Source of the DNA: Opitutaceae bacterium TAV5
GTDB taxonomy: Bacteria; Verrucomicrobiota; Verrucomicrobiia; Opitutales; Opitutaceae
Direction: 5' to 3'
Length of the DNA: 64,000 nt
NCBI GenBank assembly: GCA_000242935.3
Contig: CP007053.1
Location: 1,550,001-1,614,000 of the forward strand
The notes beneath the pieces were generated by a model that saw nothing but the letters and a program-made list of their open reading frames with translations, did not search any database and was not told where the DNA came from. Below, in pieces: positions 18,891 through 26,463 of this stretch (its first letter is position 1; every line of letters starts with the position of its first letter). Position numbers and translations under genes: made by a program.

Positions 18891-18914
18891 CTGCGAGCTC
18901 ACGTTCGCAGCTAC
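18891..18914 (-). repeat. Dispersed GTAGCTGCGAACGTG repeat, copy 1
   Basis: CTGCGAGCTCACG followed by TTCGCAGCTAC matches the right arm of the repeat at 48519-48542 at 23 of 24 positions. It lies in the gap between the ABC ATPase gene and the next STAS gene, so it may serve as a terminator or REP element. A further CGGCTACGCAGGG tail follows. Confidence 0.55.
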
Positions 18915-18955
18915 GGTTCGCGGCTACGCAGGGAGTCCCCTCCGCGCGCTCCGTG

Positions 18956-19004
18956 CCCGTTCCGTTAAAAATAGTGCCCGCTTCGTGCATTCCGCATTGG
19001 AGCG
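18956..19004 (+). promoter_or_regulatory. Conserved 49-nt upstream block, copy 2 (STAS gene)
   Basis: This block is 41/49 identical to the one upstream of ilvA at 11216-11264. It ends 68 nt before the STAS start at 19073. If it contains a promoter, the STAS-RsbW-STAS part of the array can be transcribed separately from the ABC genes. Confidence 0.5.
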
Positions 19005-19072
19005 CCGGGATGCAGCCGGACAATCCGTCCCCGCCGCGATCTCGCCGACAGACCGCGCCCGCTTCATTTCCC

Positions 19073-19471
19073 ATGGCATCACTCGACACGGATTTTTTTC
19101 AGCACGAAGCCGGCCCCCTGACGATCCGGCTGGCCGGCCGGCTCGACGGCAACTCGGCTCCGGCCTTCGGTCGCCGGCTCGCGGAACACCTGTCCGCGAC
19201 GGCCACCGGCGTAGTCCTCGACGCGAGCGGACTGGAATTCATCAGCAGCGCCGGGCTGCGCGAGCTGATGACGCTGGCGAAAAAGCTGCGCCAGAACCAG
19301 GCGAAGGCCGTGCTCGCCGGCGTGACGCCTCTCGTAAACGAAGTGCTGGAAATCTCGGGCATGAACCCGCTCTTTCTCCACGCGGCCGACCAGACCGAGG
19401 CGCTGCGCCGTCTCGCGGACAACAGCGACGGGCCGCCGGACCGGTTGTTTGCCGGCGGCGCCAAGGCATGA
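19073..19471 (+). CDS. Anti-sigma factor antagonist (STAS domain)
   Basis: The 132-aa protein is a single STAS domain with the motif FISSAGLRELM, which carries the serine pair phosphorylated in SpoIIAA/RsbV homologues. It begins MASLDTDFF; the frame is open upstream but this ATG gives the expected domain start. It precedes the RsbW-like kinase gene by 24 bp and is the most likely target of that kinase. The unphosphorylated form would bind the kinase and free its partner. Confidence 0.85.
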   Translation: MASLDTDFFQHEAGPLTIRLAGRLDGNSAPAFGRRLAEHLSATATGVVLDASGLEFISSAGLRELMTLAKKLRQNQAKAVLAGVTPLVNEVLEISGMNPLFLHAADQTEALRRLADNSDGPPDRLFAGGAKA

Positions 19472-19495
19472 CCCTCCCTGCCGGCCGGCGACGCC

Positions 19496-20032
19496 ATGAA
19501 GCATCGGCTGCGGTCCGTTTTCACACGCACAGGAAATGATTGTCTCCACCACCGTTCGACGCCATGCGTGGACCGACCACATCCTGCCACCCCCCCCTTG
19601 ACTCAGGCCCGCCAACAAGTCCTCACCCTGCGCAACGACCTCGCGGAGTTGCCACGGCTCGCGGCGTTCATCGACGCGTTTTGCGCCCCGCTGCGACCGG
19701 GCGACCAGGACACGCTCGCGCTCCAGCTCGCCCTGGAGGAGACGGTGACCAACGTCATCAACCATGGCTACCGCGACGGCCTGCCCCATACCTTCAACGT
19801 CACGCTCTCGGCCGACGACAGCCGCCGGATCACCGTCATGGTGGACGACGACGCGCCCGCCTTCGACCCGCTGGCCCGCCCGCCCGTCGATACCGGCGCG
19901 CCGCTCGAAGCGCGCCCCGTCGGCGGCCTCGGCATCCACCTCGTGAGAAAGCTGGTGGACCGCGCGCGCTACGAACGCCGCGACGGGAGGAACATCCTCA
20001 CCCTCGAACGCACTCTCCGCCCCCTTTCCTGA
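19496..20032 (+). CDS. Anti-sigma regulatory factor, RsbW/SpoIIAB-type kinase
   Basis: The protein has up to 178 aa. From about residue 40 it is a complete GHKL ATPase: N-box LEETVTNVINHGY, G1-like DDDAPAFDPL and G2 GGLGIHLVRKLVD. It would phosphorylate STAS proteins on serine and in other bacteria also holds a sigma factor or other target. The N-terminus before residue 35 is unlike the family; a TTG start at 19598 would give a typical length, so the true start is open. The next STAS gene begins 4 bp after its stop. No sigma factor is encoded nearby. Confidence 0.85.
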   Translation: MKHRLRSVFTRTGNDCLHHRSTPCVDRPHPATPPLTQARQQVLTLRNDLAELPRLAAFIDAFCAPLRPGDQDTLALQLALEETVTNVINHGYRDGLPHTFNVTLSADDSRRITVMVDDDAPAFDPLARPPVDTGAPLEARPVGGLGIHLVRKLVDRARYERRDGRNILTLERTLRPLS

Positions 20033-20036
20033 CCTT

Positions 20037-20372
20037 ATGGACATCACCGAAAAACAACTGGATTCCGCCACGGTACTGGCCCTCGCGGGCCGGCTCGACG
20101 GGCTGAGCAGCCCCGCCCTGGAACAGAAGATCGACGCGTTGCTGGCCTCCGGCCTCCGGCAGCTCGTCTTCGATTGCGCCGCGCTCTCCTACGTGAGCAG
20201 CGCCGGGCTCCGCGTCTTCCTCGGCGCGGCGAAAAAATTCAAGTCGGCGGGCGGCGTCGCCGCCTTCGCCGCGCTCACCCCCGCCGTCAGCGAGGTGTTC
20301 GAACTCTCCGGCTTCAACAGCGTCCTCTCTGTCCACCCCGGCGTCGACCAGGCGGTCGCCGCGCTGCGTTGA
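20037..20372 (+). CDS. Anti-sigma factor antagonist (STAS domain)
   Basis: The 111-aa protein is a compact STAS domain with YVSSAGLRVFLGAAKKF, carrying the phosphorylatable serine pair. It starts 4 bp after the RsbW-like gene, so the two are very likely co-translated and the products interact. It differs from the STAS protein at 19073 enough to suggest a distinct partner, for example the degenerate kinase-like domain of the NCS2 permease. Confidence 0.88.
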   Translation: MDITEKQLDSATVLALAGRLDGLSSPALEQKIDALLASGLRQLVFDCAALSYVSSAGLRVFLGAAKKFKSAGGVAAFAALTPAVSEVFELSGFNSVLSVHPGVDQAVAALR

Positions 20373-20386
20373 CCGGGGCTCCCGCC

Positions 20387-21052
20387 ATGACTCCTCCCGT
20401 CCACCTCACCTTCGTCGAGGAACTCGTCCTCCTCGGCCTCGACGACCGCACCGGCGCCCTGCTGCCCATGCCTGTCATGGGTTTCAACTACGCCCTCGCC
20501 GGCGCCCTCCTCGCCGACCTCGCCCTTGCCGGCCGCATCGACACCGACCTCGAGCAACTCACTGTCATCCGCGACGAGCCCACCGGCGACAGCATGCTCG
20601 ACGCCGCGCTCGACACCATCAAGGCCGCCCCCGGGCCCCTGCCCGTCGCTCACTGGCTCGGCGTCCTGTCCTCCTGGCGCCCCACCCTGGAAAACGAAGC
20701 CCTCGCCCGCCTCGTCGGCCACGGCATCCTGCGCCGCGAGGACAAGAAAATCCTCCGGGTCTTCGGCACGCGCCGTTACCCCACGGTCAACCACCAGGAG
20801 CGCACCGAGGTGAAGACCCGCCTCTCCGCCCTCATCCTCGGCGACGACATCCCCGATCCGCGCGACGCCGTGCTCATCAGCCTCCTCACCGCCTGCCACC
20901 TCGCGCAGCACATCTTCACCGACCCCGCCTGCGCCGCCCGCTCCACCCGCCTCGCCAACCTCGCCCGCATGGACCAGGTCGGCCGCGAAGTCGGCGCCTC
21001 CCTCGACCTGCTCACCCGCGTGCTCATGTCGGCGCACCCGATGGGCATGTAG
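20387..21052 (+). CDS. GPP34 (Golgi phosphoprotein 3) family protein
   Basis: The 221-aa protein begins LTFVEELVLLGLDDRTGALL and continues with NYALAGALLADLALAGRI, the hallmark opening of the GPP34 family, with later helices including HQERTEVKTRLSALILG. Eukaryotic members bind phosphatidylinositol-4-phosphate; bacterial members, best known in actinobacteria, have no clear role. The start at 20387 lies 14 bp after the preceding STAS gene. Its place inside a signalling array is unusual and hints at a membrane-linked regulatory role, which is inference. Confidence 0.8.
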   Translation: MTPPVHLTFVEELVLLGLDDRTGALLPMPVMGFNYALAGALLADLALAGRIDTDLEQLTVIRDEPTGDSMLDAALDTIKAAPGPLPVAHWLGVLSSWRPTLENEALARLVGHGILRREDKKILRVFGTRRYPTVNHQERTEVKTRLSALILGDDIPDPRDAVLISLLTACHLAQHIFTDPACAARSTRLANLARMDQVGREVGASLDLLTRVLMSAHPMGM

Positions 21053-21144
21053 TTTGAAACAACGTACCACTCCCGTCTCCGCACGCGCGCCGGCAAAGCC
21101 TTGCCCCCGCCTCCCCGCGGAGATCGCCCGCACTACCGCTCCCG

Positions 21145-21522
21145 ATGCCCAGGATCCTCCTCGTCGAAGACAACGAAATGAACCGCGACATGCTCTCCCG
21201 CCGCCTCCTCCGCCGCGGCTACGAGATCGTCATCGCCGTGGACGGCCGGCAAGGCGTCGACCTCGCCGCCAGCGAACAACCCGCCCTCATCCTCATGGAC
21301 ATGAGCCTCCCCGTCATCGACGGCTGGGAGGCCACCCGCCGCATCAAGGCAGGGGAGACCACCCGGCACATCCCCGTCATCGCCCTCACCGCCCATGCCA
21401 TGGCCGGCGACCGCGAACAGGCCCTCGCCGCCGGCTGCGACGACTACGACACCAAGCCCATCGACCTCGCCCGGCTCCTCCCCAAGATCGAGAAATTCGC
21501 CGGTCCCGGCTCGCCTCCGTAA
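21145..21522 (+). CDS. Single-domain response regulator (CheY-like)
   Basis: The 125-aa protein is one receiver domain. The acidic pair is in LLVEDNEMN, the phosphoacceptor is D52 in LILMDMSLP, and the conserved lysine is K104 in DTKPID. There is no output domain, so it acts by protein contact or as a phosphorelay intermediate. It ends 3 bp before the HisKA-receiver-PP2C gene and is probably phosphorylated by the hybrid kinase encoded at 23045. Confidence 0.92.
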   Translation: MPRILLVEDNEMNRDMLSRRLLRRGYEIVIAVDGRQGVDLAASEQPALILMDMSLPVIDGWEATRRIKAGETTRHIPVIALTAHAMAGDREQALAAGCDDYDTKPIDLARLLPKIEKFAGPGSPP

Positions 21523-21525
21523 GCC

Positions 21526-23034
21526 ATGTCCTCACCCACCCCGCTCTCGCACCTGCGGCACGACCTCCGCACTCCGATCAACCAGATCATCGGCTACAGC
21601 GAGCTGCTCATGGAGGAGGCCGACGATGCCGGCCATGCCGCCTACGCCCCGGACCTCGAAAAAATCCGCGACGCCGCCAGGCACCTCCTCAACCTCATCA
21701 ATGACAACCTCACCGACGACCGCCTCAGGCTCGCCGGCGATGTCGTCGACGCCGGCGCGCAGACCGTCCCGGCCGGCTCCATGGAAGTCTTCCGGAATCT
21801 CCCCGGCAACTTCCCCACGCTCCTCGCCGAAAGCTCCGCCTCCTTTCCGCAGGATCGCCCCGCGCCCGTCCCCGGCCGCATCCTCGTCGTCGACGACAAC
21901 GAGGGCAACCGCGACATGCTCTCCCGCCAGCTCGAACGCCAGGGCCACGCCGTCGCCACGGCCGCCGATGGCCAGGCCGCGCTCGAGCGCCTCCGCGCCG
22001 GGCCCTTCGACCTCGTTCTCCTCGACATGATGATGCCCGTGCTCGACGGCTACGGCGCCCTCGACGCCATCAAGACCGACCCCGCTCTCCGCCACCTCCC
22101 CGTCATCATGATCTCGGCCCTCGACGAGCTCGCCAGCGTCGTCCGCTGCATCGAGCGCGGCGCCGAGGATTTTCTGCCGAAACCCTTCAACCCGACCCTC
22201 CTCCGCGCCCGCATCGGCGCCGGCCTGGAGAAAAAACGCTTCCGCGACCAGGAGCGCACCTGGATCAAGACCATCGAGGACACCCAGGCCCGCCTTCAGG
22301 CCGAACTCGCCGAGGCCGGGAACTACGTGCGCTCGATCCTCCCGCCCCCCGGCCTCTCGCGCACCATCCCCGTGGACTGGCGGTTGATCCCCTCCACCGA
22401 ACTCGGCGGCGACTCCTTCGGGTATCACTGGATCGACGACGACCACTTCGCCCTCTACCTCCTCGACGTGTGCGGACACGGCGTCGGCGCCGCCCTCCTC
22501 TCCGTCGCCGCCATCAACGTCCTGCGCAACGGCGCCCTTCCCGACGTCGATTTCCGCGATCCCGGCGCCCTGCTCACCGGGCTGAACGAGGCCTTCCTCA
22601 TGGAGAAGCAGAACGACATGTATTTCACTCTCTGGTACGGCGTCTGGCAGCCCTCCACCCGCACCCTGCGCTACGCCACCGCCGGCCACCCCCCGGCCCT
22701 TCTCGTCACCGGTTCTCCCGACCGCTCCGCCCCCGCGACCGTCGAGCCCCTCAAGGCCGCCGGCATGATCCTCGGCGGCATGAGCGGCACGACCTACAAG
22801 ACCTTCACCCGCGCCCTCCCCGACCCCGTCCGCCTCTACCTCGTGAGCGACGGCACCTTCGAAATCACCCGCGCCGACGGCACCCTCTGGCCCGTCGCCG
22901 ACTTCCACGCCTTCTTCGCCCGGCCCGTCTCCGACGGCGAATCCGACCTCGACCGCCTCCATGCCCACGTGAAAAGCCTCGGCCGCGCCGGCCCTCTCGA
23001 TGACGACTTCTCCATTGTCCGCTTCACCCTCTGA
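21526..23034 (+). CDS. HisKA-receiver-PP2C (RsbU/SpoIIE-type) phosphatase
   Basis: The 502-aa protein has three parts. Residues about 8-65 resemble a histidine kinase dimerisation domain with H12 in LRHDLRTPINQIIGYSELL, but no ATPase domain follows. Residues about 115-235 are a receiver (LVVDDNEGN; LVLLDMMMPVLDG). Residues about 260-502 are a PP2C-type phosphatase (ELGGDSFGYHWIDDD; DVCGHGVGAALLS; TAGHPPALL; SDGTFEI; LDDDFSIVRF). It should remove phosphate from STAS proteins when its receiver is activated, switching partner binding. The isolated H-box could accept phosphate or serve for dimerisation. Confidence 0.9.
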   Translation: MSSPTPLSHLRHDLRTPINQIIGYSELLMEEADDAGHAAYAPDLEKIRDAARHLLNLINDNLTDDRLRLAGDVVDAGAQTVPAGSMEVFRNLPGNFPTLLAESSASFPQDRPAPVPGRILVVDDNEGNRDMLSRQLERQGHAVATAADGQAALERLRAGPFDLVLLDMMMPVLDGYGALDAIKTDPALRHLPVIMISALDELASVVRCIERGAEDFLPKPFNPTLLRARIGAGLEKKRFRDQERTWIKTIEDTQARLQAELAEAGNYVRSILPPPGLSRTIPVDWRLIPSTELGGDSFGYHWIDDDHFALYLLDVCGHGVGAALLSVAAINVLRNGALPDVDFRDPGALLTGLNEAFLMEKQNDMYFTLWYGVWQPSTRTLRYATAGHPPALLVTGSPDRSAPATVEPLKAAGMILGGMSGTTYKTFTRALPDPVRLYLVSDGTFEITRADGTLWPVADFHAFFARPVSDGESDLDRLHAHVKSLGRAGPLDDDFSIVRFTL

Positions 23035-23044
23035 GGCCCGCCCG

Positions 23045-25585
23045 ATGACCCTGCACCGCTCCCTTCGCACCCGGTTCGCCGGCTGGTTCCTGCTGATCGG
23101 CGCCCTCGTCGTCCTCGCCCTCTGCGGCGGTTACCGCAGCCTCCGTATCAATGTCGAGGATACCCTCGGCCAGGACACGGCCTCGCGTATCGGCGAAGTG
23201 CGGCGCGAGCTCAACAACACCCACGCCCTCTATCTCGACCGCGTGAAGGCCTCCCTCCGCGTTCTCGAGCACCTCGCCACCCTCCGCGGCGCTCCCTCCG
23301 CCGGCGCGCCCGTCGACCTCGGCCCGCGCACCGTGCCCGACCTCCGCTTCGGCTCCACCCCGGTTGCCCTCGACTTCGAAATCGTCGACCAGCTCGTCCG
23401 CCTCATGGGCGGCACCGCCACCCTTTTCACCCGCGACGGCGACAACTTCGTGCGCCTCTCCACCAACATCCGGCGCGCCGACGGCACCCGCGCCGTCGGC
23501 ACCGTGCTCGACCCCGCCGGCCCGGCCATCGCCGCGATCCGGCGCGGCGAGGCCTGGTACGGCGTCGCGGACATCCTCGGCCGCTCCTACATCACCGGCT
23601 ACGAACCCGTCCGCGCCCCCTCCGGCCGCATCATCGGCGTCTACTACGTCGGCTACCTCGTCGAAACCCTCGACCGCCTCGGCGAGCAACTCGCCGACGC
23701 CCGCCTCCTCGACCACGGCTTTTTCGCCCTCATCGGCGAGCACGACCGCGTCCTCTTCAAGACCGGCGACGCCGACGACGCCCTCATCGCCGCCGCCTCC
23801 GCCCGCTATCCCGGCTCCGGGACCTCCTCCTGGACCGACGGTCCCTGGCACTGGCAGGGCGAGGATTTTCCCCTCTGGCGCTTCCACCTCCTCGCCGCCA
23901 CCTGGCGGCCCGACATCCGGCGGCACACCTGGGCCCGCATCCTGCCCGCCTTCGGCTTCATGACCCCCGCCCTCCTCGGCGCCCTCGCCCTCGGTTTCCT
24001 CTTCGCCCGCCGCCTCTCCCGTTCCCTCGAGGAAGCCGAGCGCCTCGAGGCCGAGGCCACCGCCGCCCGCGAGCTCGCCGAGGAGGCCAGCCGCACCAAG
24101 AGCGCCTTCCTCGCCAACATGAGCCACGAACTCCGCACCCCGATGAACGCCATCATCGGCTACAGCGAAATGCTCATCGAGGACGCCGGGGACACGGGCA
24201 ACGACGACGCCATCCCCGACCTGCGGAAAATCCACACCGCCGGCAAGCACCTCCTCGGCCTCATCAACGACGTCCTCGACATCTCCAAAATCGAGGCCGG
24301 CAAGATGACCCTCTACCTCGAGGACGCCGACGTCCACGCGCTCGTCTCCGAAGTCGCCGCCACCATCCGCCCTCTCGTCGAGCAAAACCGGAATACCCTC
24401 GTCGTCGAGTGCCCCCCCGACCTCGGCAGCCTCCATGCCGACATCACCAAAGTCCGCCAGACCCTTTTCAACCTCCTCGGCAACGCGGCCAAGTTCACCC
24501 ACGCCGGCCGCATCACTCTCGCCGTCGCGCGCAAGCGCCACCAGAACCGCGACTGGTTCACCTTCCGCGTCGCCGACACCGGCATCGGCATGACCCGCGA
24601 GCAACTCGGCAAGCTCTTCCAGGCCTTCGTGCAGGCCGACGCCTCCACCACCCGCAAATACGGCGGCACCGGCCTCGGCCTCGCCATCAGCCGCAAGTTC
24701 TGCCAGCTCATGGGCGGCGACATCGCCGTCGCCAGCGAGCCCGGCCAGGGCACCGCGTTCACCGCCACCCTCCCCGCGCGCGTCGAGGACCCCGCCGCCC
24801 CCGCGCCCGCCCCGGCCGCGACCGTGCCCCCCTTCGCGATGCACCGCCCGCTGATCCTCACCATCGACGACGATCCCGCCGTGCTCGACCTCCTCGGCCG
24901 CAACCTCGCCCGCGAAGGCTACGCCGTGCGCGCCGCCACCAACGGCCGCGACGCCCTCGCCCTCGCCCGCGAACTCCAGCCCCGCCTCATCACGCTCGAC
25001 GTCATGATGCCCAGCATGGACGGCTGGTCCGTCCTCACCGCGCTCAAGGCCGACCCCGCCACCGCGGACATCCCCGTCGTGATGGTCTCCATCGTCGAGG
25101 ATCGCCAGCTCGGCTTCGCCCTCGGCGCCGCCGACTACCTCACCAAGCCCGTCGACCGCGCCCGCCTCGCCCGCATCCTCGCCCGGCATGCCCTGCCGGA
25201 CCGGCCGCGCACCGCGCTCGTCATCGACGACCTGCCCGACAACCGCGCCATGCTCGCCACCCTCCTCTCCCGCGAAGGCTGGCAGGTCGTCGAGGCCGCC
25301 GACGGCCGCGCCGGTCTCGACGCCTTCGCCGCCGGCCGCCCCGCGCTCATCCTGCTCGACCTGATGATGCCCGTGATGGACGGCTTCGAGTTCCTGCGCG
25401 AGCTGCGCAGCCGCGAGGACGGCCGCGACGTGCCTGTGGTGGTTGTGACCGCCAAGGAGCTCACCCCCGAGGAGAACAACCTCCTCCGCGCCTGCGTGGA
25501 AAACATCGTGCAAAAAGGCGCGGTCAGCCACGAGGAACTCCTCGCCGACATCCGCGGCAAGATCAGCAAGCTCACGAAATCCTGA
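23045..25585 (+). CDS. Cache-domain hybrid histidine kinase with two receivers
   Basis: The 846-aa protein has an N-terminal membrane segment (about 12-30), an extracytoplasmic Cache-type sensor (about 35-290; for example YVGYLVETLDRLG), a second membrane segment (about 300-325), a short coiled region, HisKA (H361 in NMSHELRTPMN), an ATPase domain with GTGLGLAIS, and two receivers (LITLDVMMPSMDG; LILLDLMMPVMDG). A small extracytoplasmic ligand would modulate phosphorelay to the receiver proteins encoded upstream. The ATG at 23045 is preferred over 23000, which would overlap the previous gene. The gene ends the array, tail-to-tail with coaX. Confidence 0.92.
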   Translation: MTLHRSLRTRFAGWFLLIGALVVLALCGGYRSLRINVEDTLGQDTASRIGEVRRELNNTHALYLDRVKASLRVLEHLATLRGAPSAGAPVDLGPRTVPDLRFGSTPVALDFEIVDQLVRLMGGTATLFTRDGDNFVRLSTNIRRADGTRAVGTVLDPAGPAIAAIRRGEAWYGVADILGRSYITGYEPVRAPSGRIIGVYYVGYLVETLDRLGEQLADARLLDHGFFALIGEHDRVLFKTGDADDALIAAASARYPGSGTSSWTDGPWHWQGEDFPLWRFHLLAATWRPDIRRHTWARILPAFGFMTPALLGALALGFLFARRLSRSLEEAERLEAEATAARELAEEASRTKSAFLANMSHELRTPMNAIIGYSEMLIEDAGDTGNDDAIPDLRKIHTAGKHLLGLINDVLDISKIEAGKMTLYLEDADVHALVSEVAATIRPLVEQNRNTLVVECPPDLGSLHADITKVRQTLFNLLGNAAKFTHAGRITLAVARKRHQNRDWFTFRVADTGIGMTREQLGKLFQAFVQADASTTRKYGGTGLGLAISRKFCQLMGGDIAVASEPGQGTAFTATLPARVEDPAAPAPAPAATVPPFAMHRPLILTIDDDPAVLDLLGRNLAREGYAVRAATNGRDALALARELQPRLITLDVMMPSMDGWSVLTALKADPATADIPVVMVSIVEDRQLGFALGAADYLTKPVDRARLARILARHALPDRPRTALVIDDLPDNRAMLATLLSREGWQVVEAADGRAGLDAFAAGRPALILLDLMMPVMDGFEFLRELRSREDGRDVPVVVVTAKELTPEENNLLRACVENIVQKGAVSHEELLADIRGKISKLTKS

Positions 25586-25619
25586 GCCCCGTCCGCGCGC
25601 CTTGCCGGCGGCAATCCGC

Positions 25620-26396
25620 TCACCCGCCGTTTTCCAGCTCCCACGCCGCCGCCAGCCCGAGCAGCGTCAGGTCGGGGATATCGCGCGTCGGCTGCCGCAG
25701 CCGTCCCGCCACCACCGAGGCCGCTCCGCCCGACGTGATCACCACCGGCGCCGGTTCCCCGCGCCGCGCCAGTTCGGCCAGCACCGCGTCGAGCAGCGCC
25801 TGGATCAACCCCGGATAACCCACCATCGCCCCGATCCGGATCGCTTCCGACGTCGAGTGGCCGATCACGCTCTCCACCGGCGTTGCCAGATCCTCGACCA
25901 GCGGCAACTGCGCGGTGCGCTCGTGCAGGTAACGCGTCACCAGCGCCGGCCCCGGCGCGATGATGCCGCCCTCGTAGCCGCCCGATTTCGTCACGATGTC
26001 GAACGTCACCGCCGTCCCCAGGTCGATGACCACCGCCGGGCTGCCCGCGAGCGCGTGCGCCCCGACCGCATTGGCCAGACGATCCTGGCCGATCTCGGCC
26101 GGTTCCGGATACGTGATGCGCACACCCAGCCTGCTCGCATGCGTCAGTTGCCACCACGACAACCCGGCCTCCTCCGCCACCCGGCAAACCCGCGGCGTCG
26201 CCGCCGGCACCACCGAACAGAACGCGAGCGCATCGATCGCATTGCCCGTCGCGCGCAACTCCCGGATGCGCTGCGGCAACCCGAGCACCGGATCGTCGAT
26301 CGCGCGCGTGGCCACGTCGGACTGGTGCGCGGTGCGCCCGTTGGTCACGAGCCCGTAATGCGTGTTGGTGTTGCCGATATCGACGCAGAGAAGCAT
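25620..26396 (-). CDS. coaX: Type III pantothenate kinase
   Basis: The 258-aa protein has the CoaX hallmarks: DIGNTNTHYGL at the N-terminus, a central VGAHAL-type Gly-Ala segment with DRLANAVGA, and VIDLGTAVTFD. It uses ATP to phosphorylate pantothenate, the first step of coenzyme A synthesis, in the cytoplasm. The length is normal. It follows the J-domain-like gene on the same strand by 67 bp and is convergent with the hybrid kinase gene, 34 bp apart. Confidence 0.93.
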   Translation of the reverse strand: MLLCVDIGNTNTHYGLVTNGRTAHQSDVATRAIDDPVLGLPQRIRELRATGNAIDALAFCSVVPAATPRVCRVAEEAGLSWWQLTHASRLGVRITYPEPAEIGQDRLANAVGAHALAGSPAVVIDLGTAVTFDIVTKSGGYEGGIIAPGPALVTRYLHERTAQLPLVEDLATPVESVIGHSTSEAIRIGAMVGYPGLIQALLDAVLAELARRGEPAPVVITSGGAASVVAGRLRQPTRDIPDLTLLGLAAAWELENGG

Positions 26397-26463
26397 GCGG
26401 CCGCTACACTAGCGGAAAGCGCACTCCGGATTGCGAGCGGGAAAACCTCCGCCCGCCTCCCGA

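Noticed and set aside
21532-25531. Very long minus-strand frames opposite the phosphatase and hybrid kinase genes
   Set aside because: Composition is Gly/Val/Glu-rich without motifs; the plus strand encodes well-defined signalling domains.
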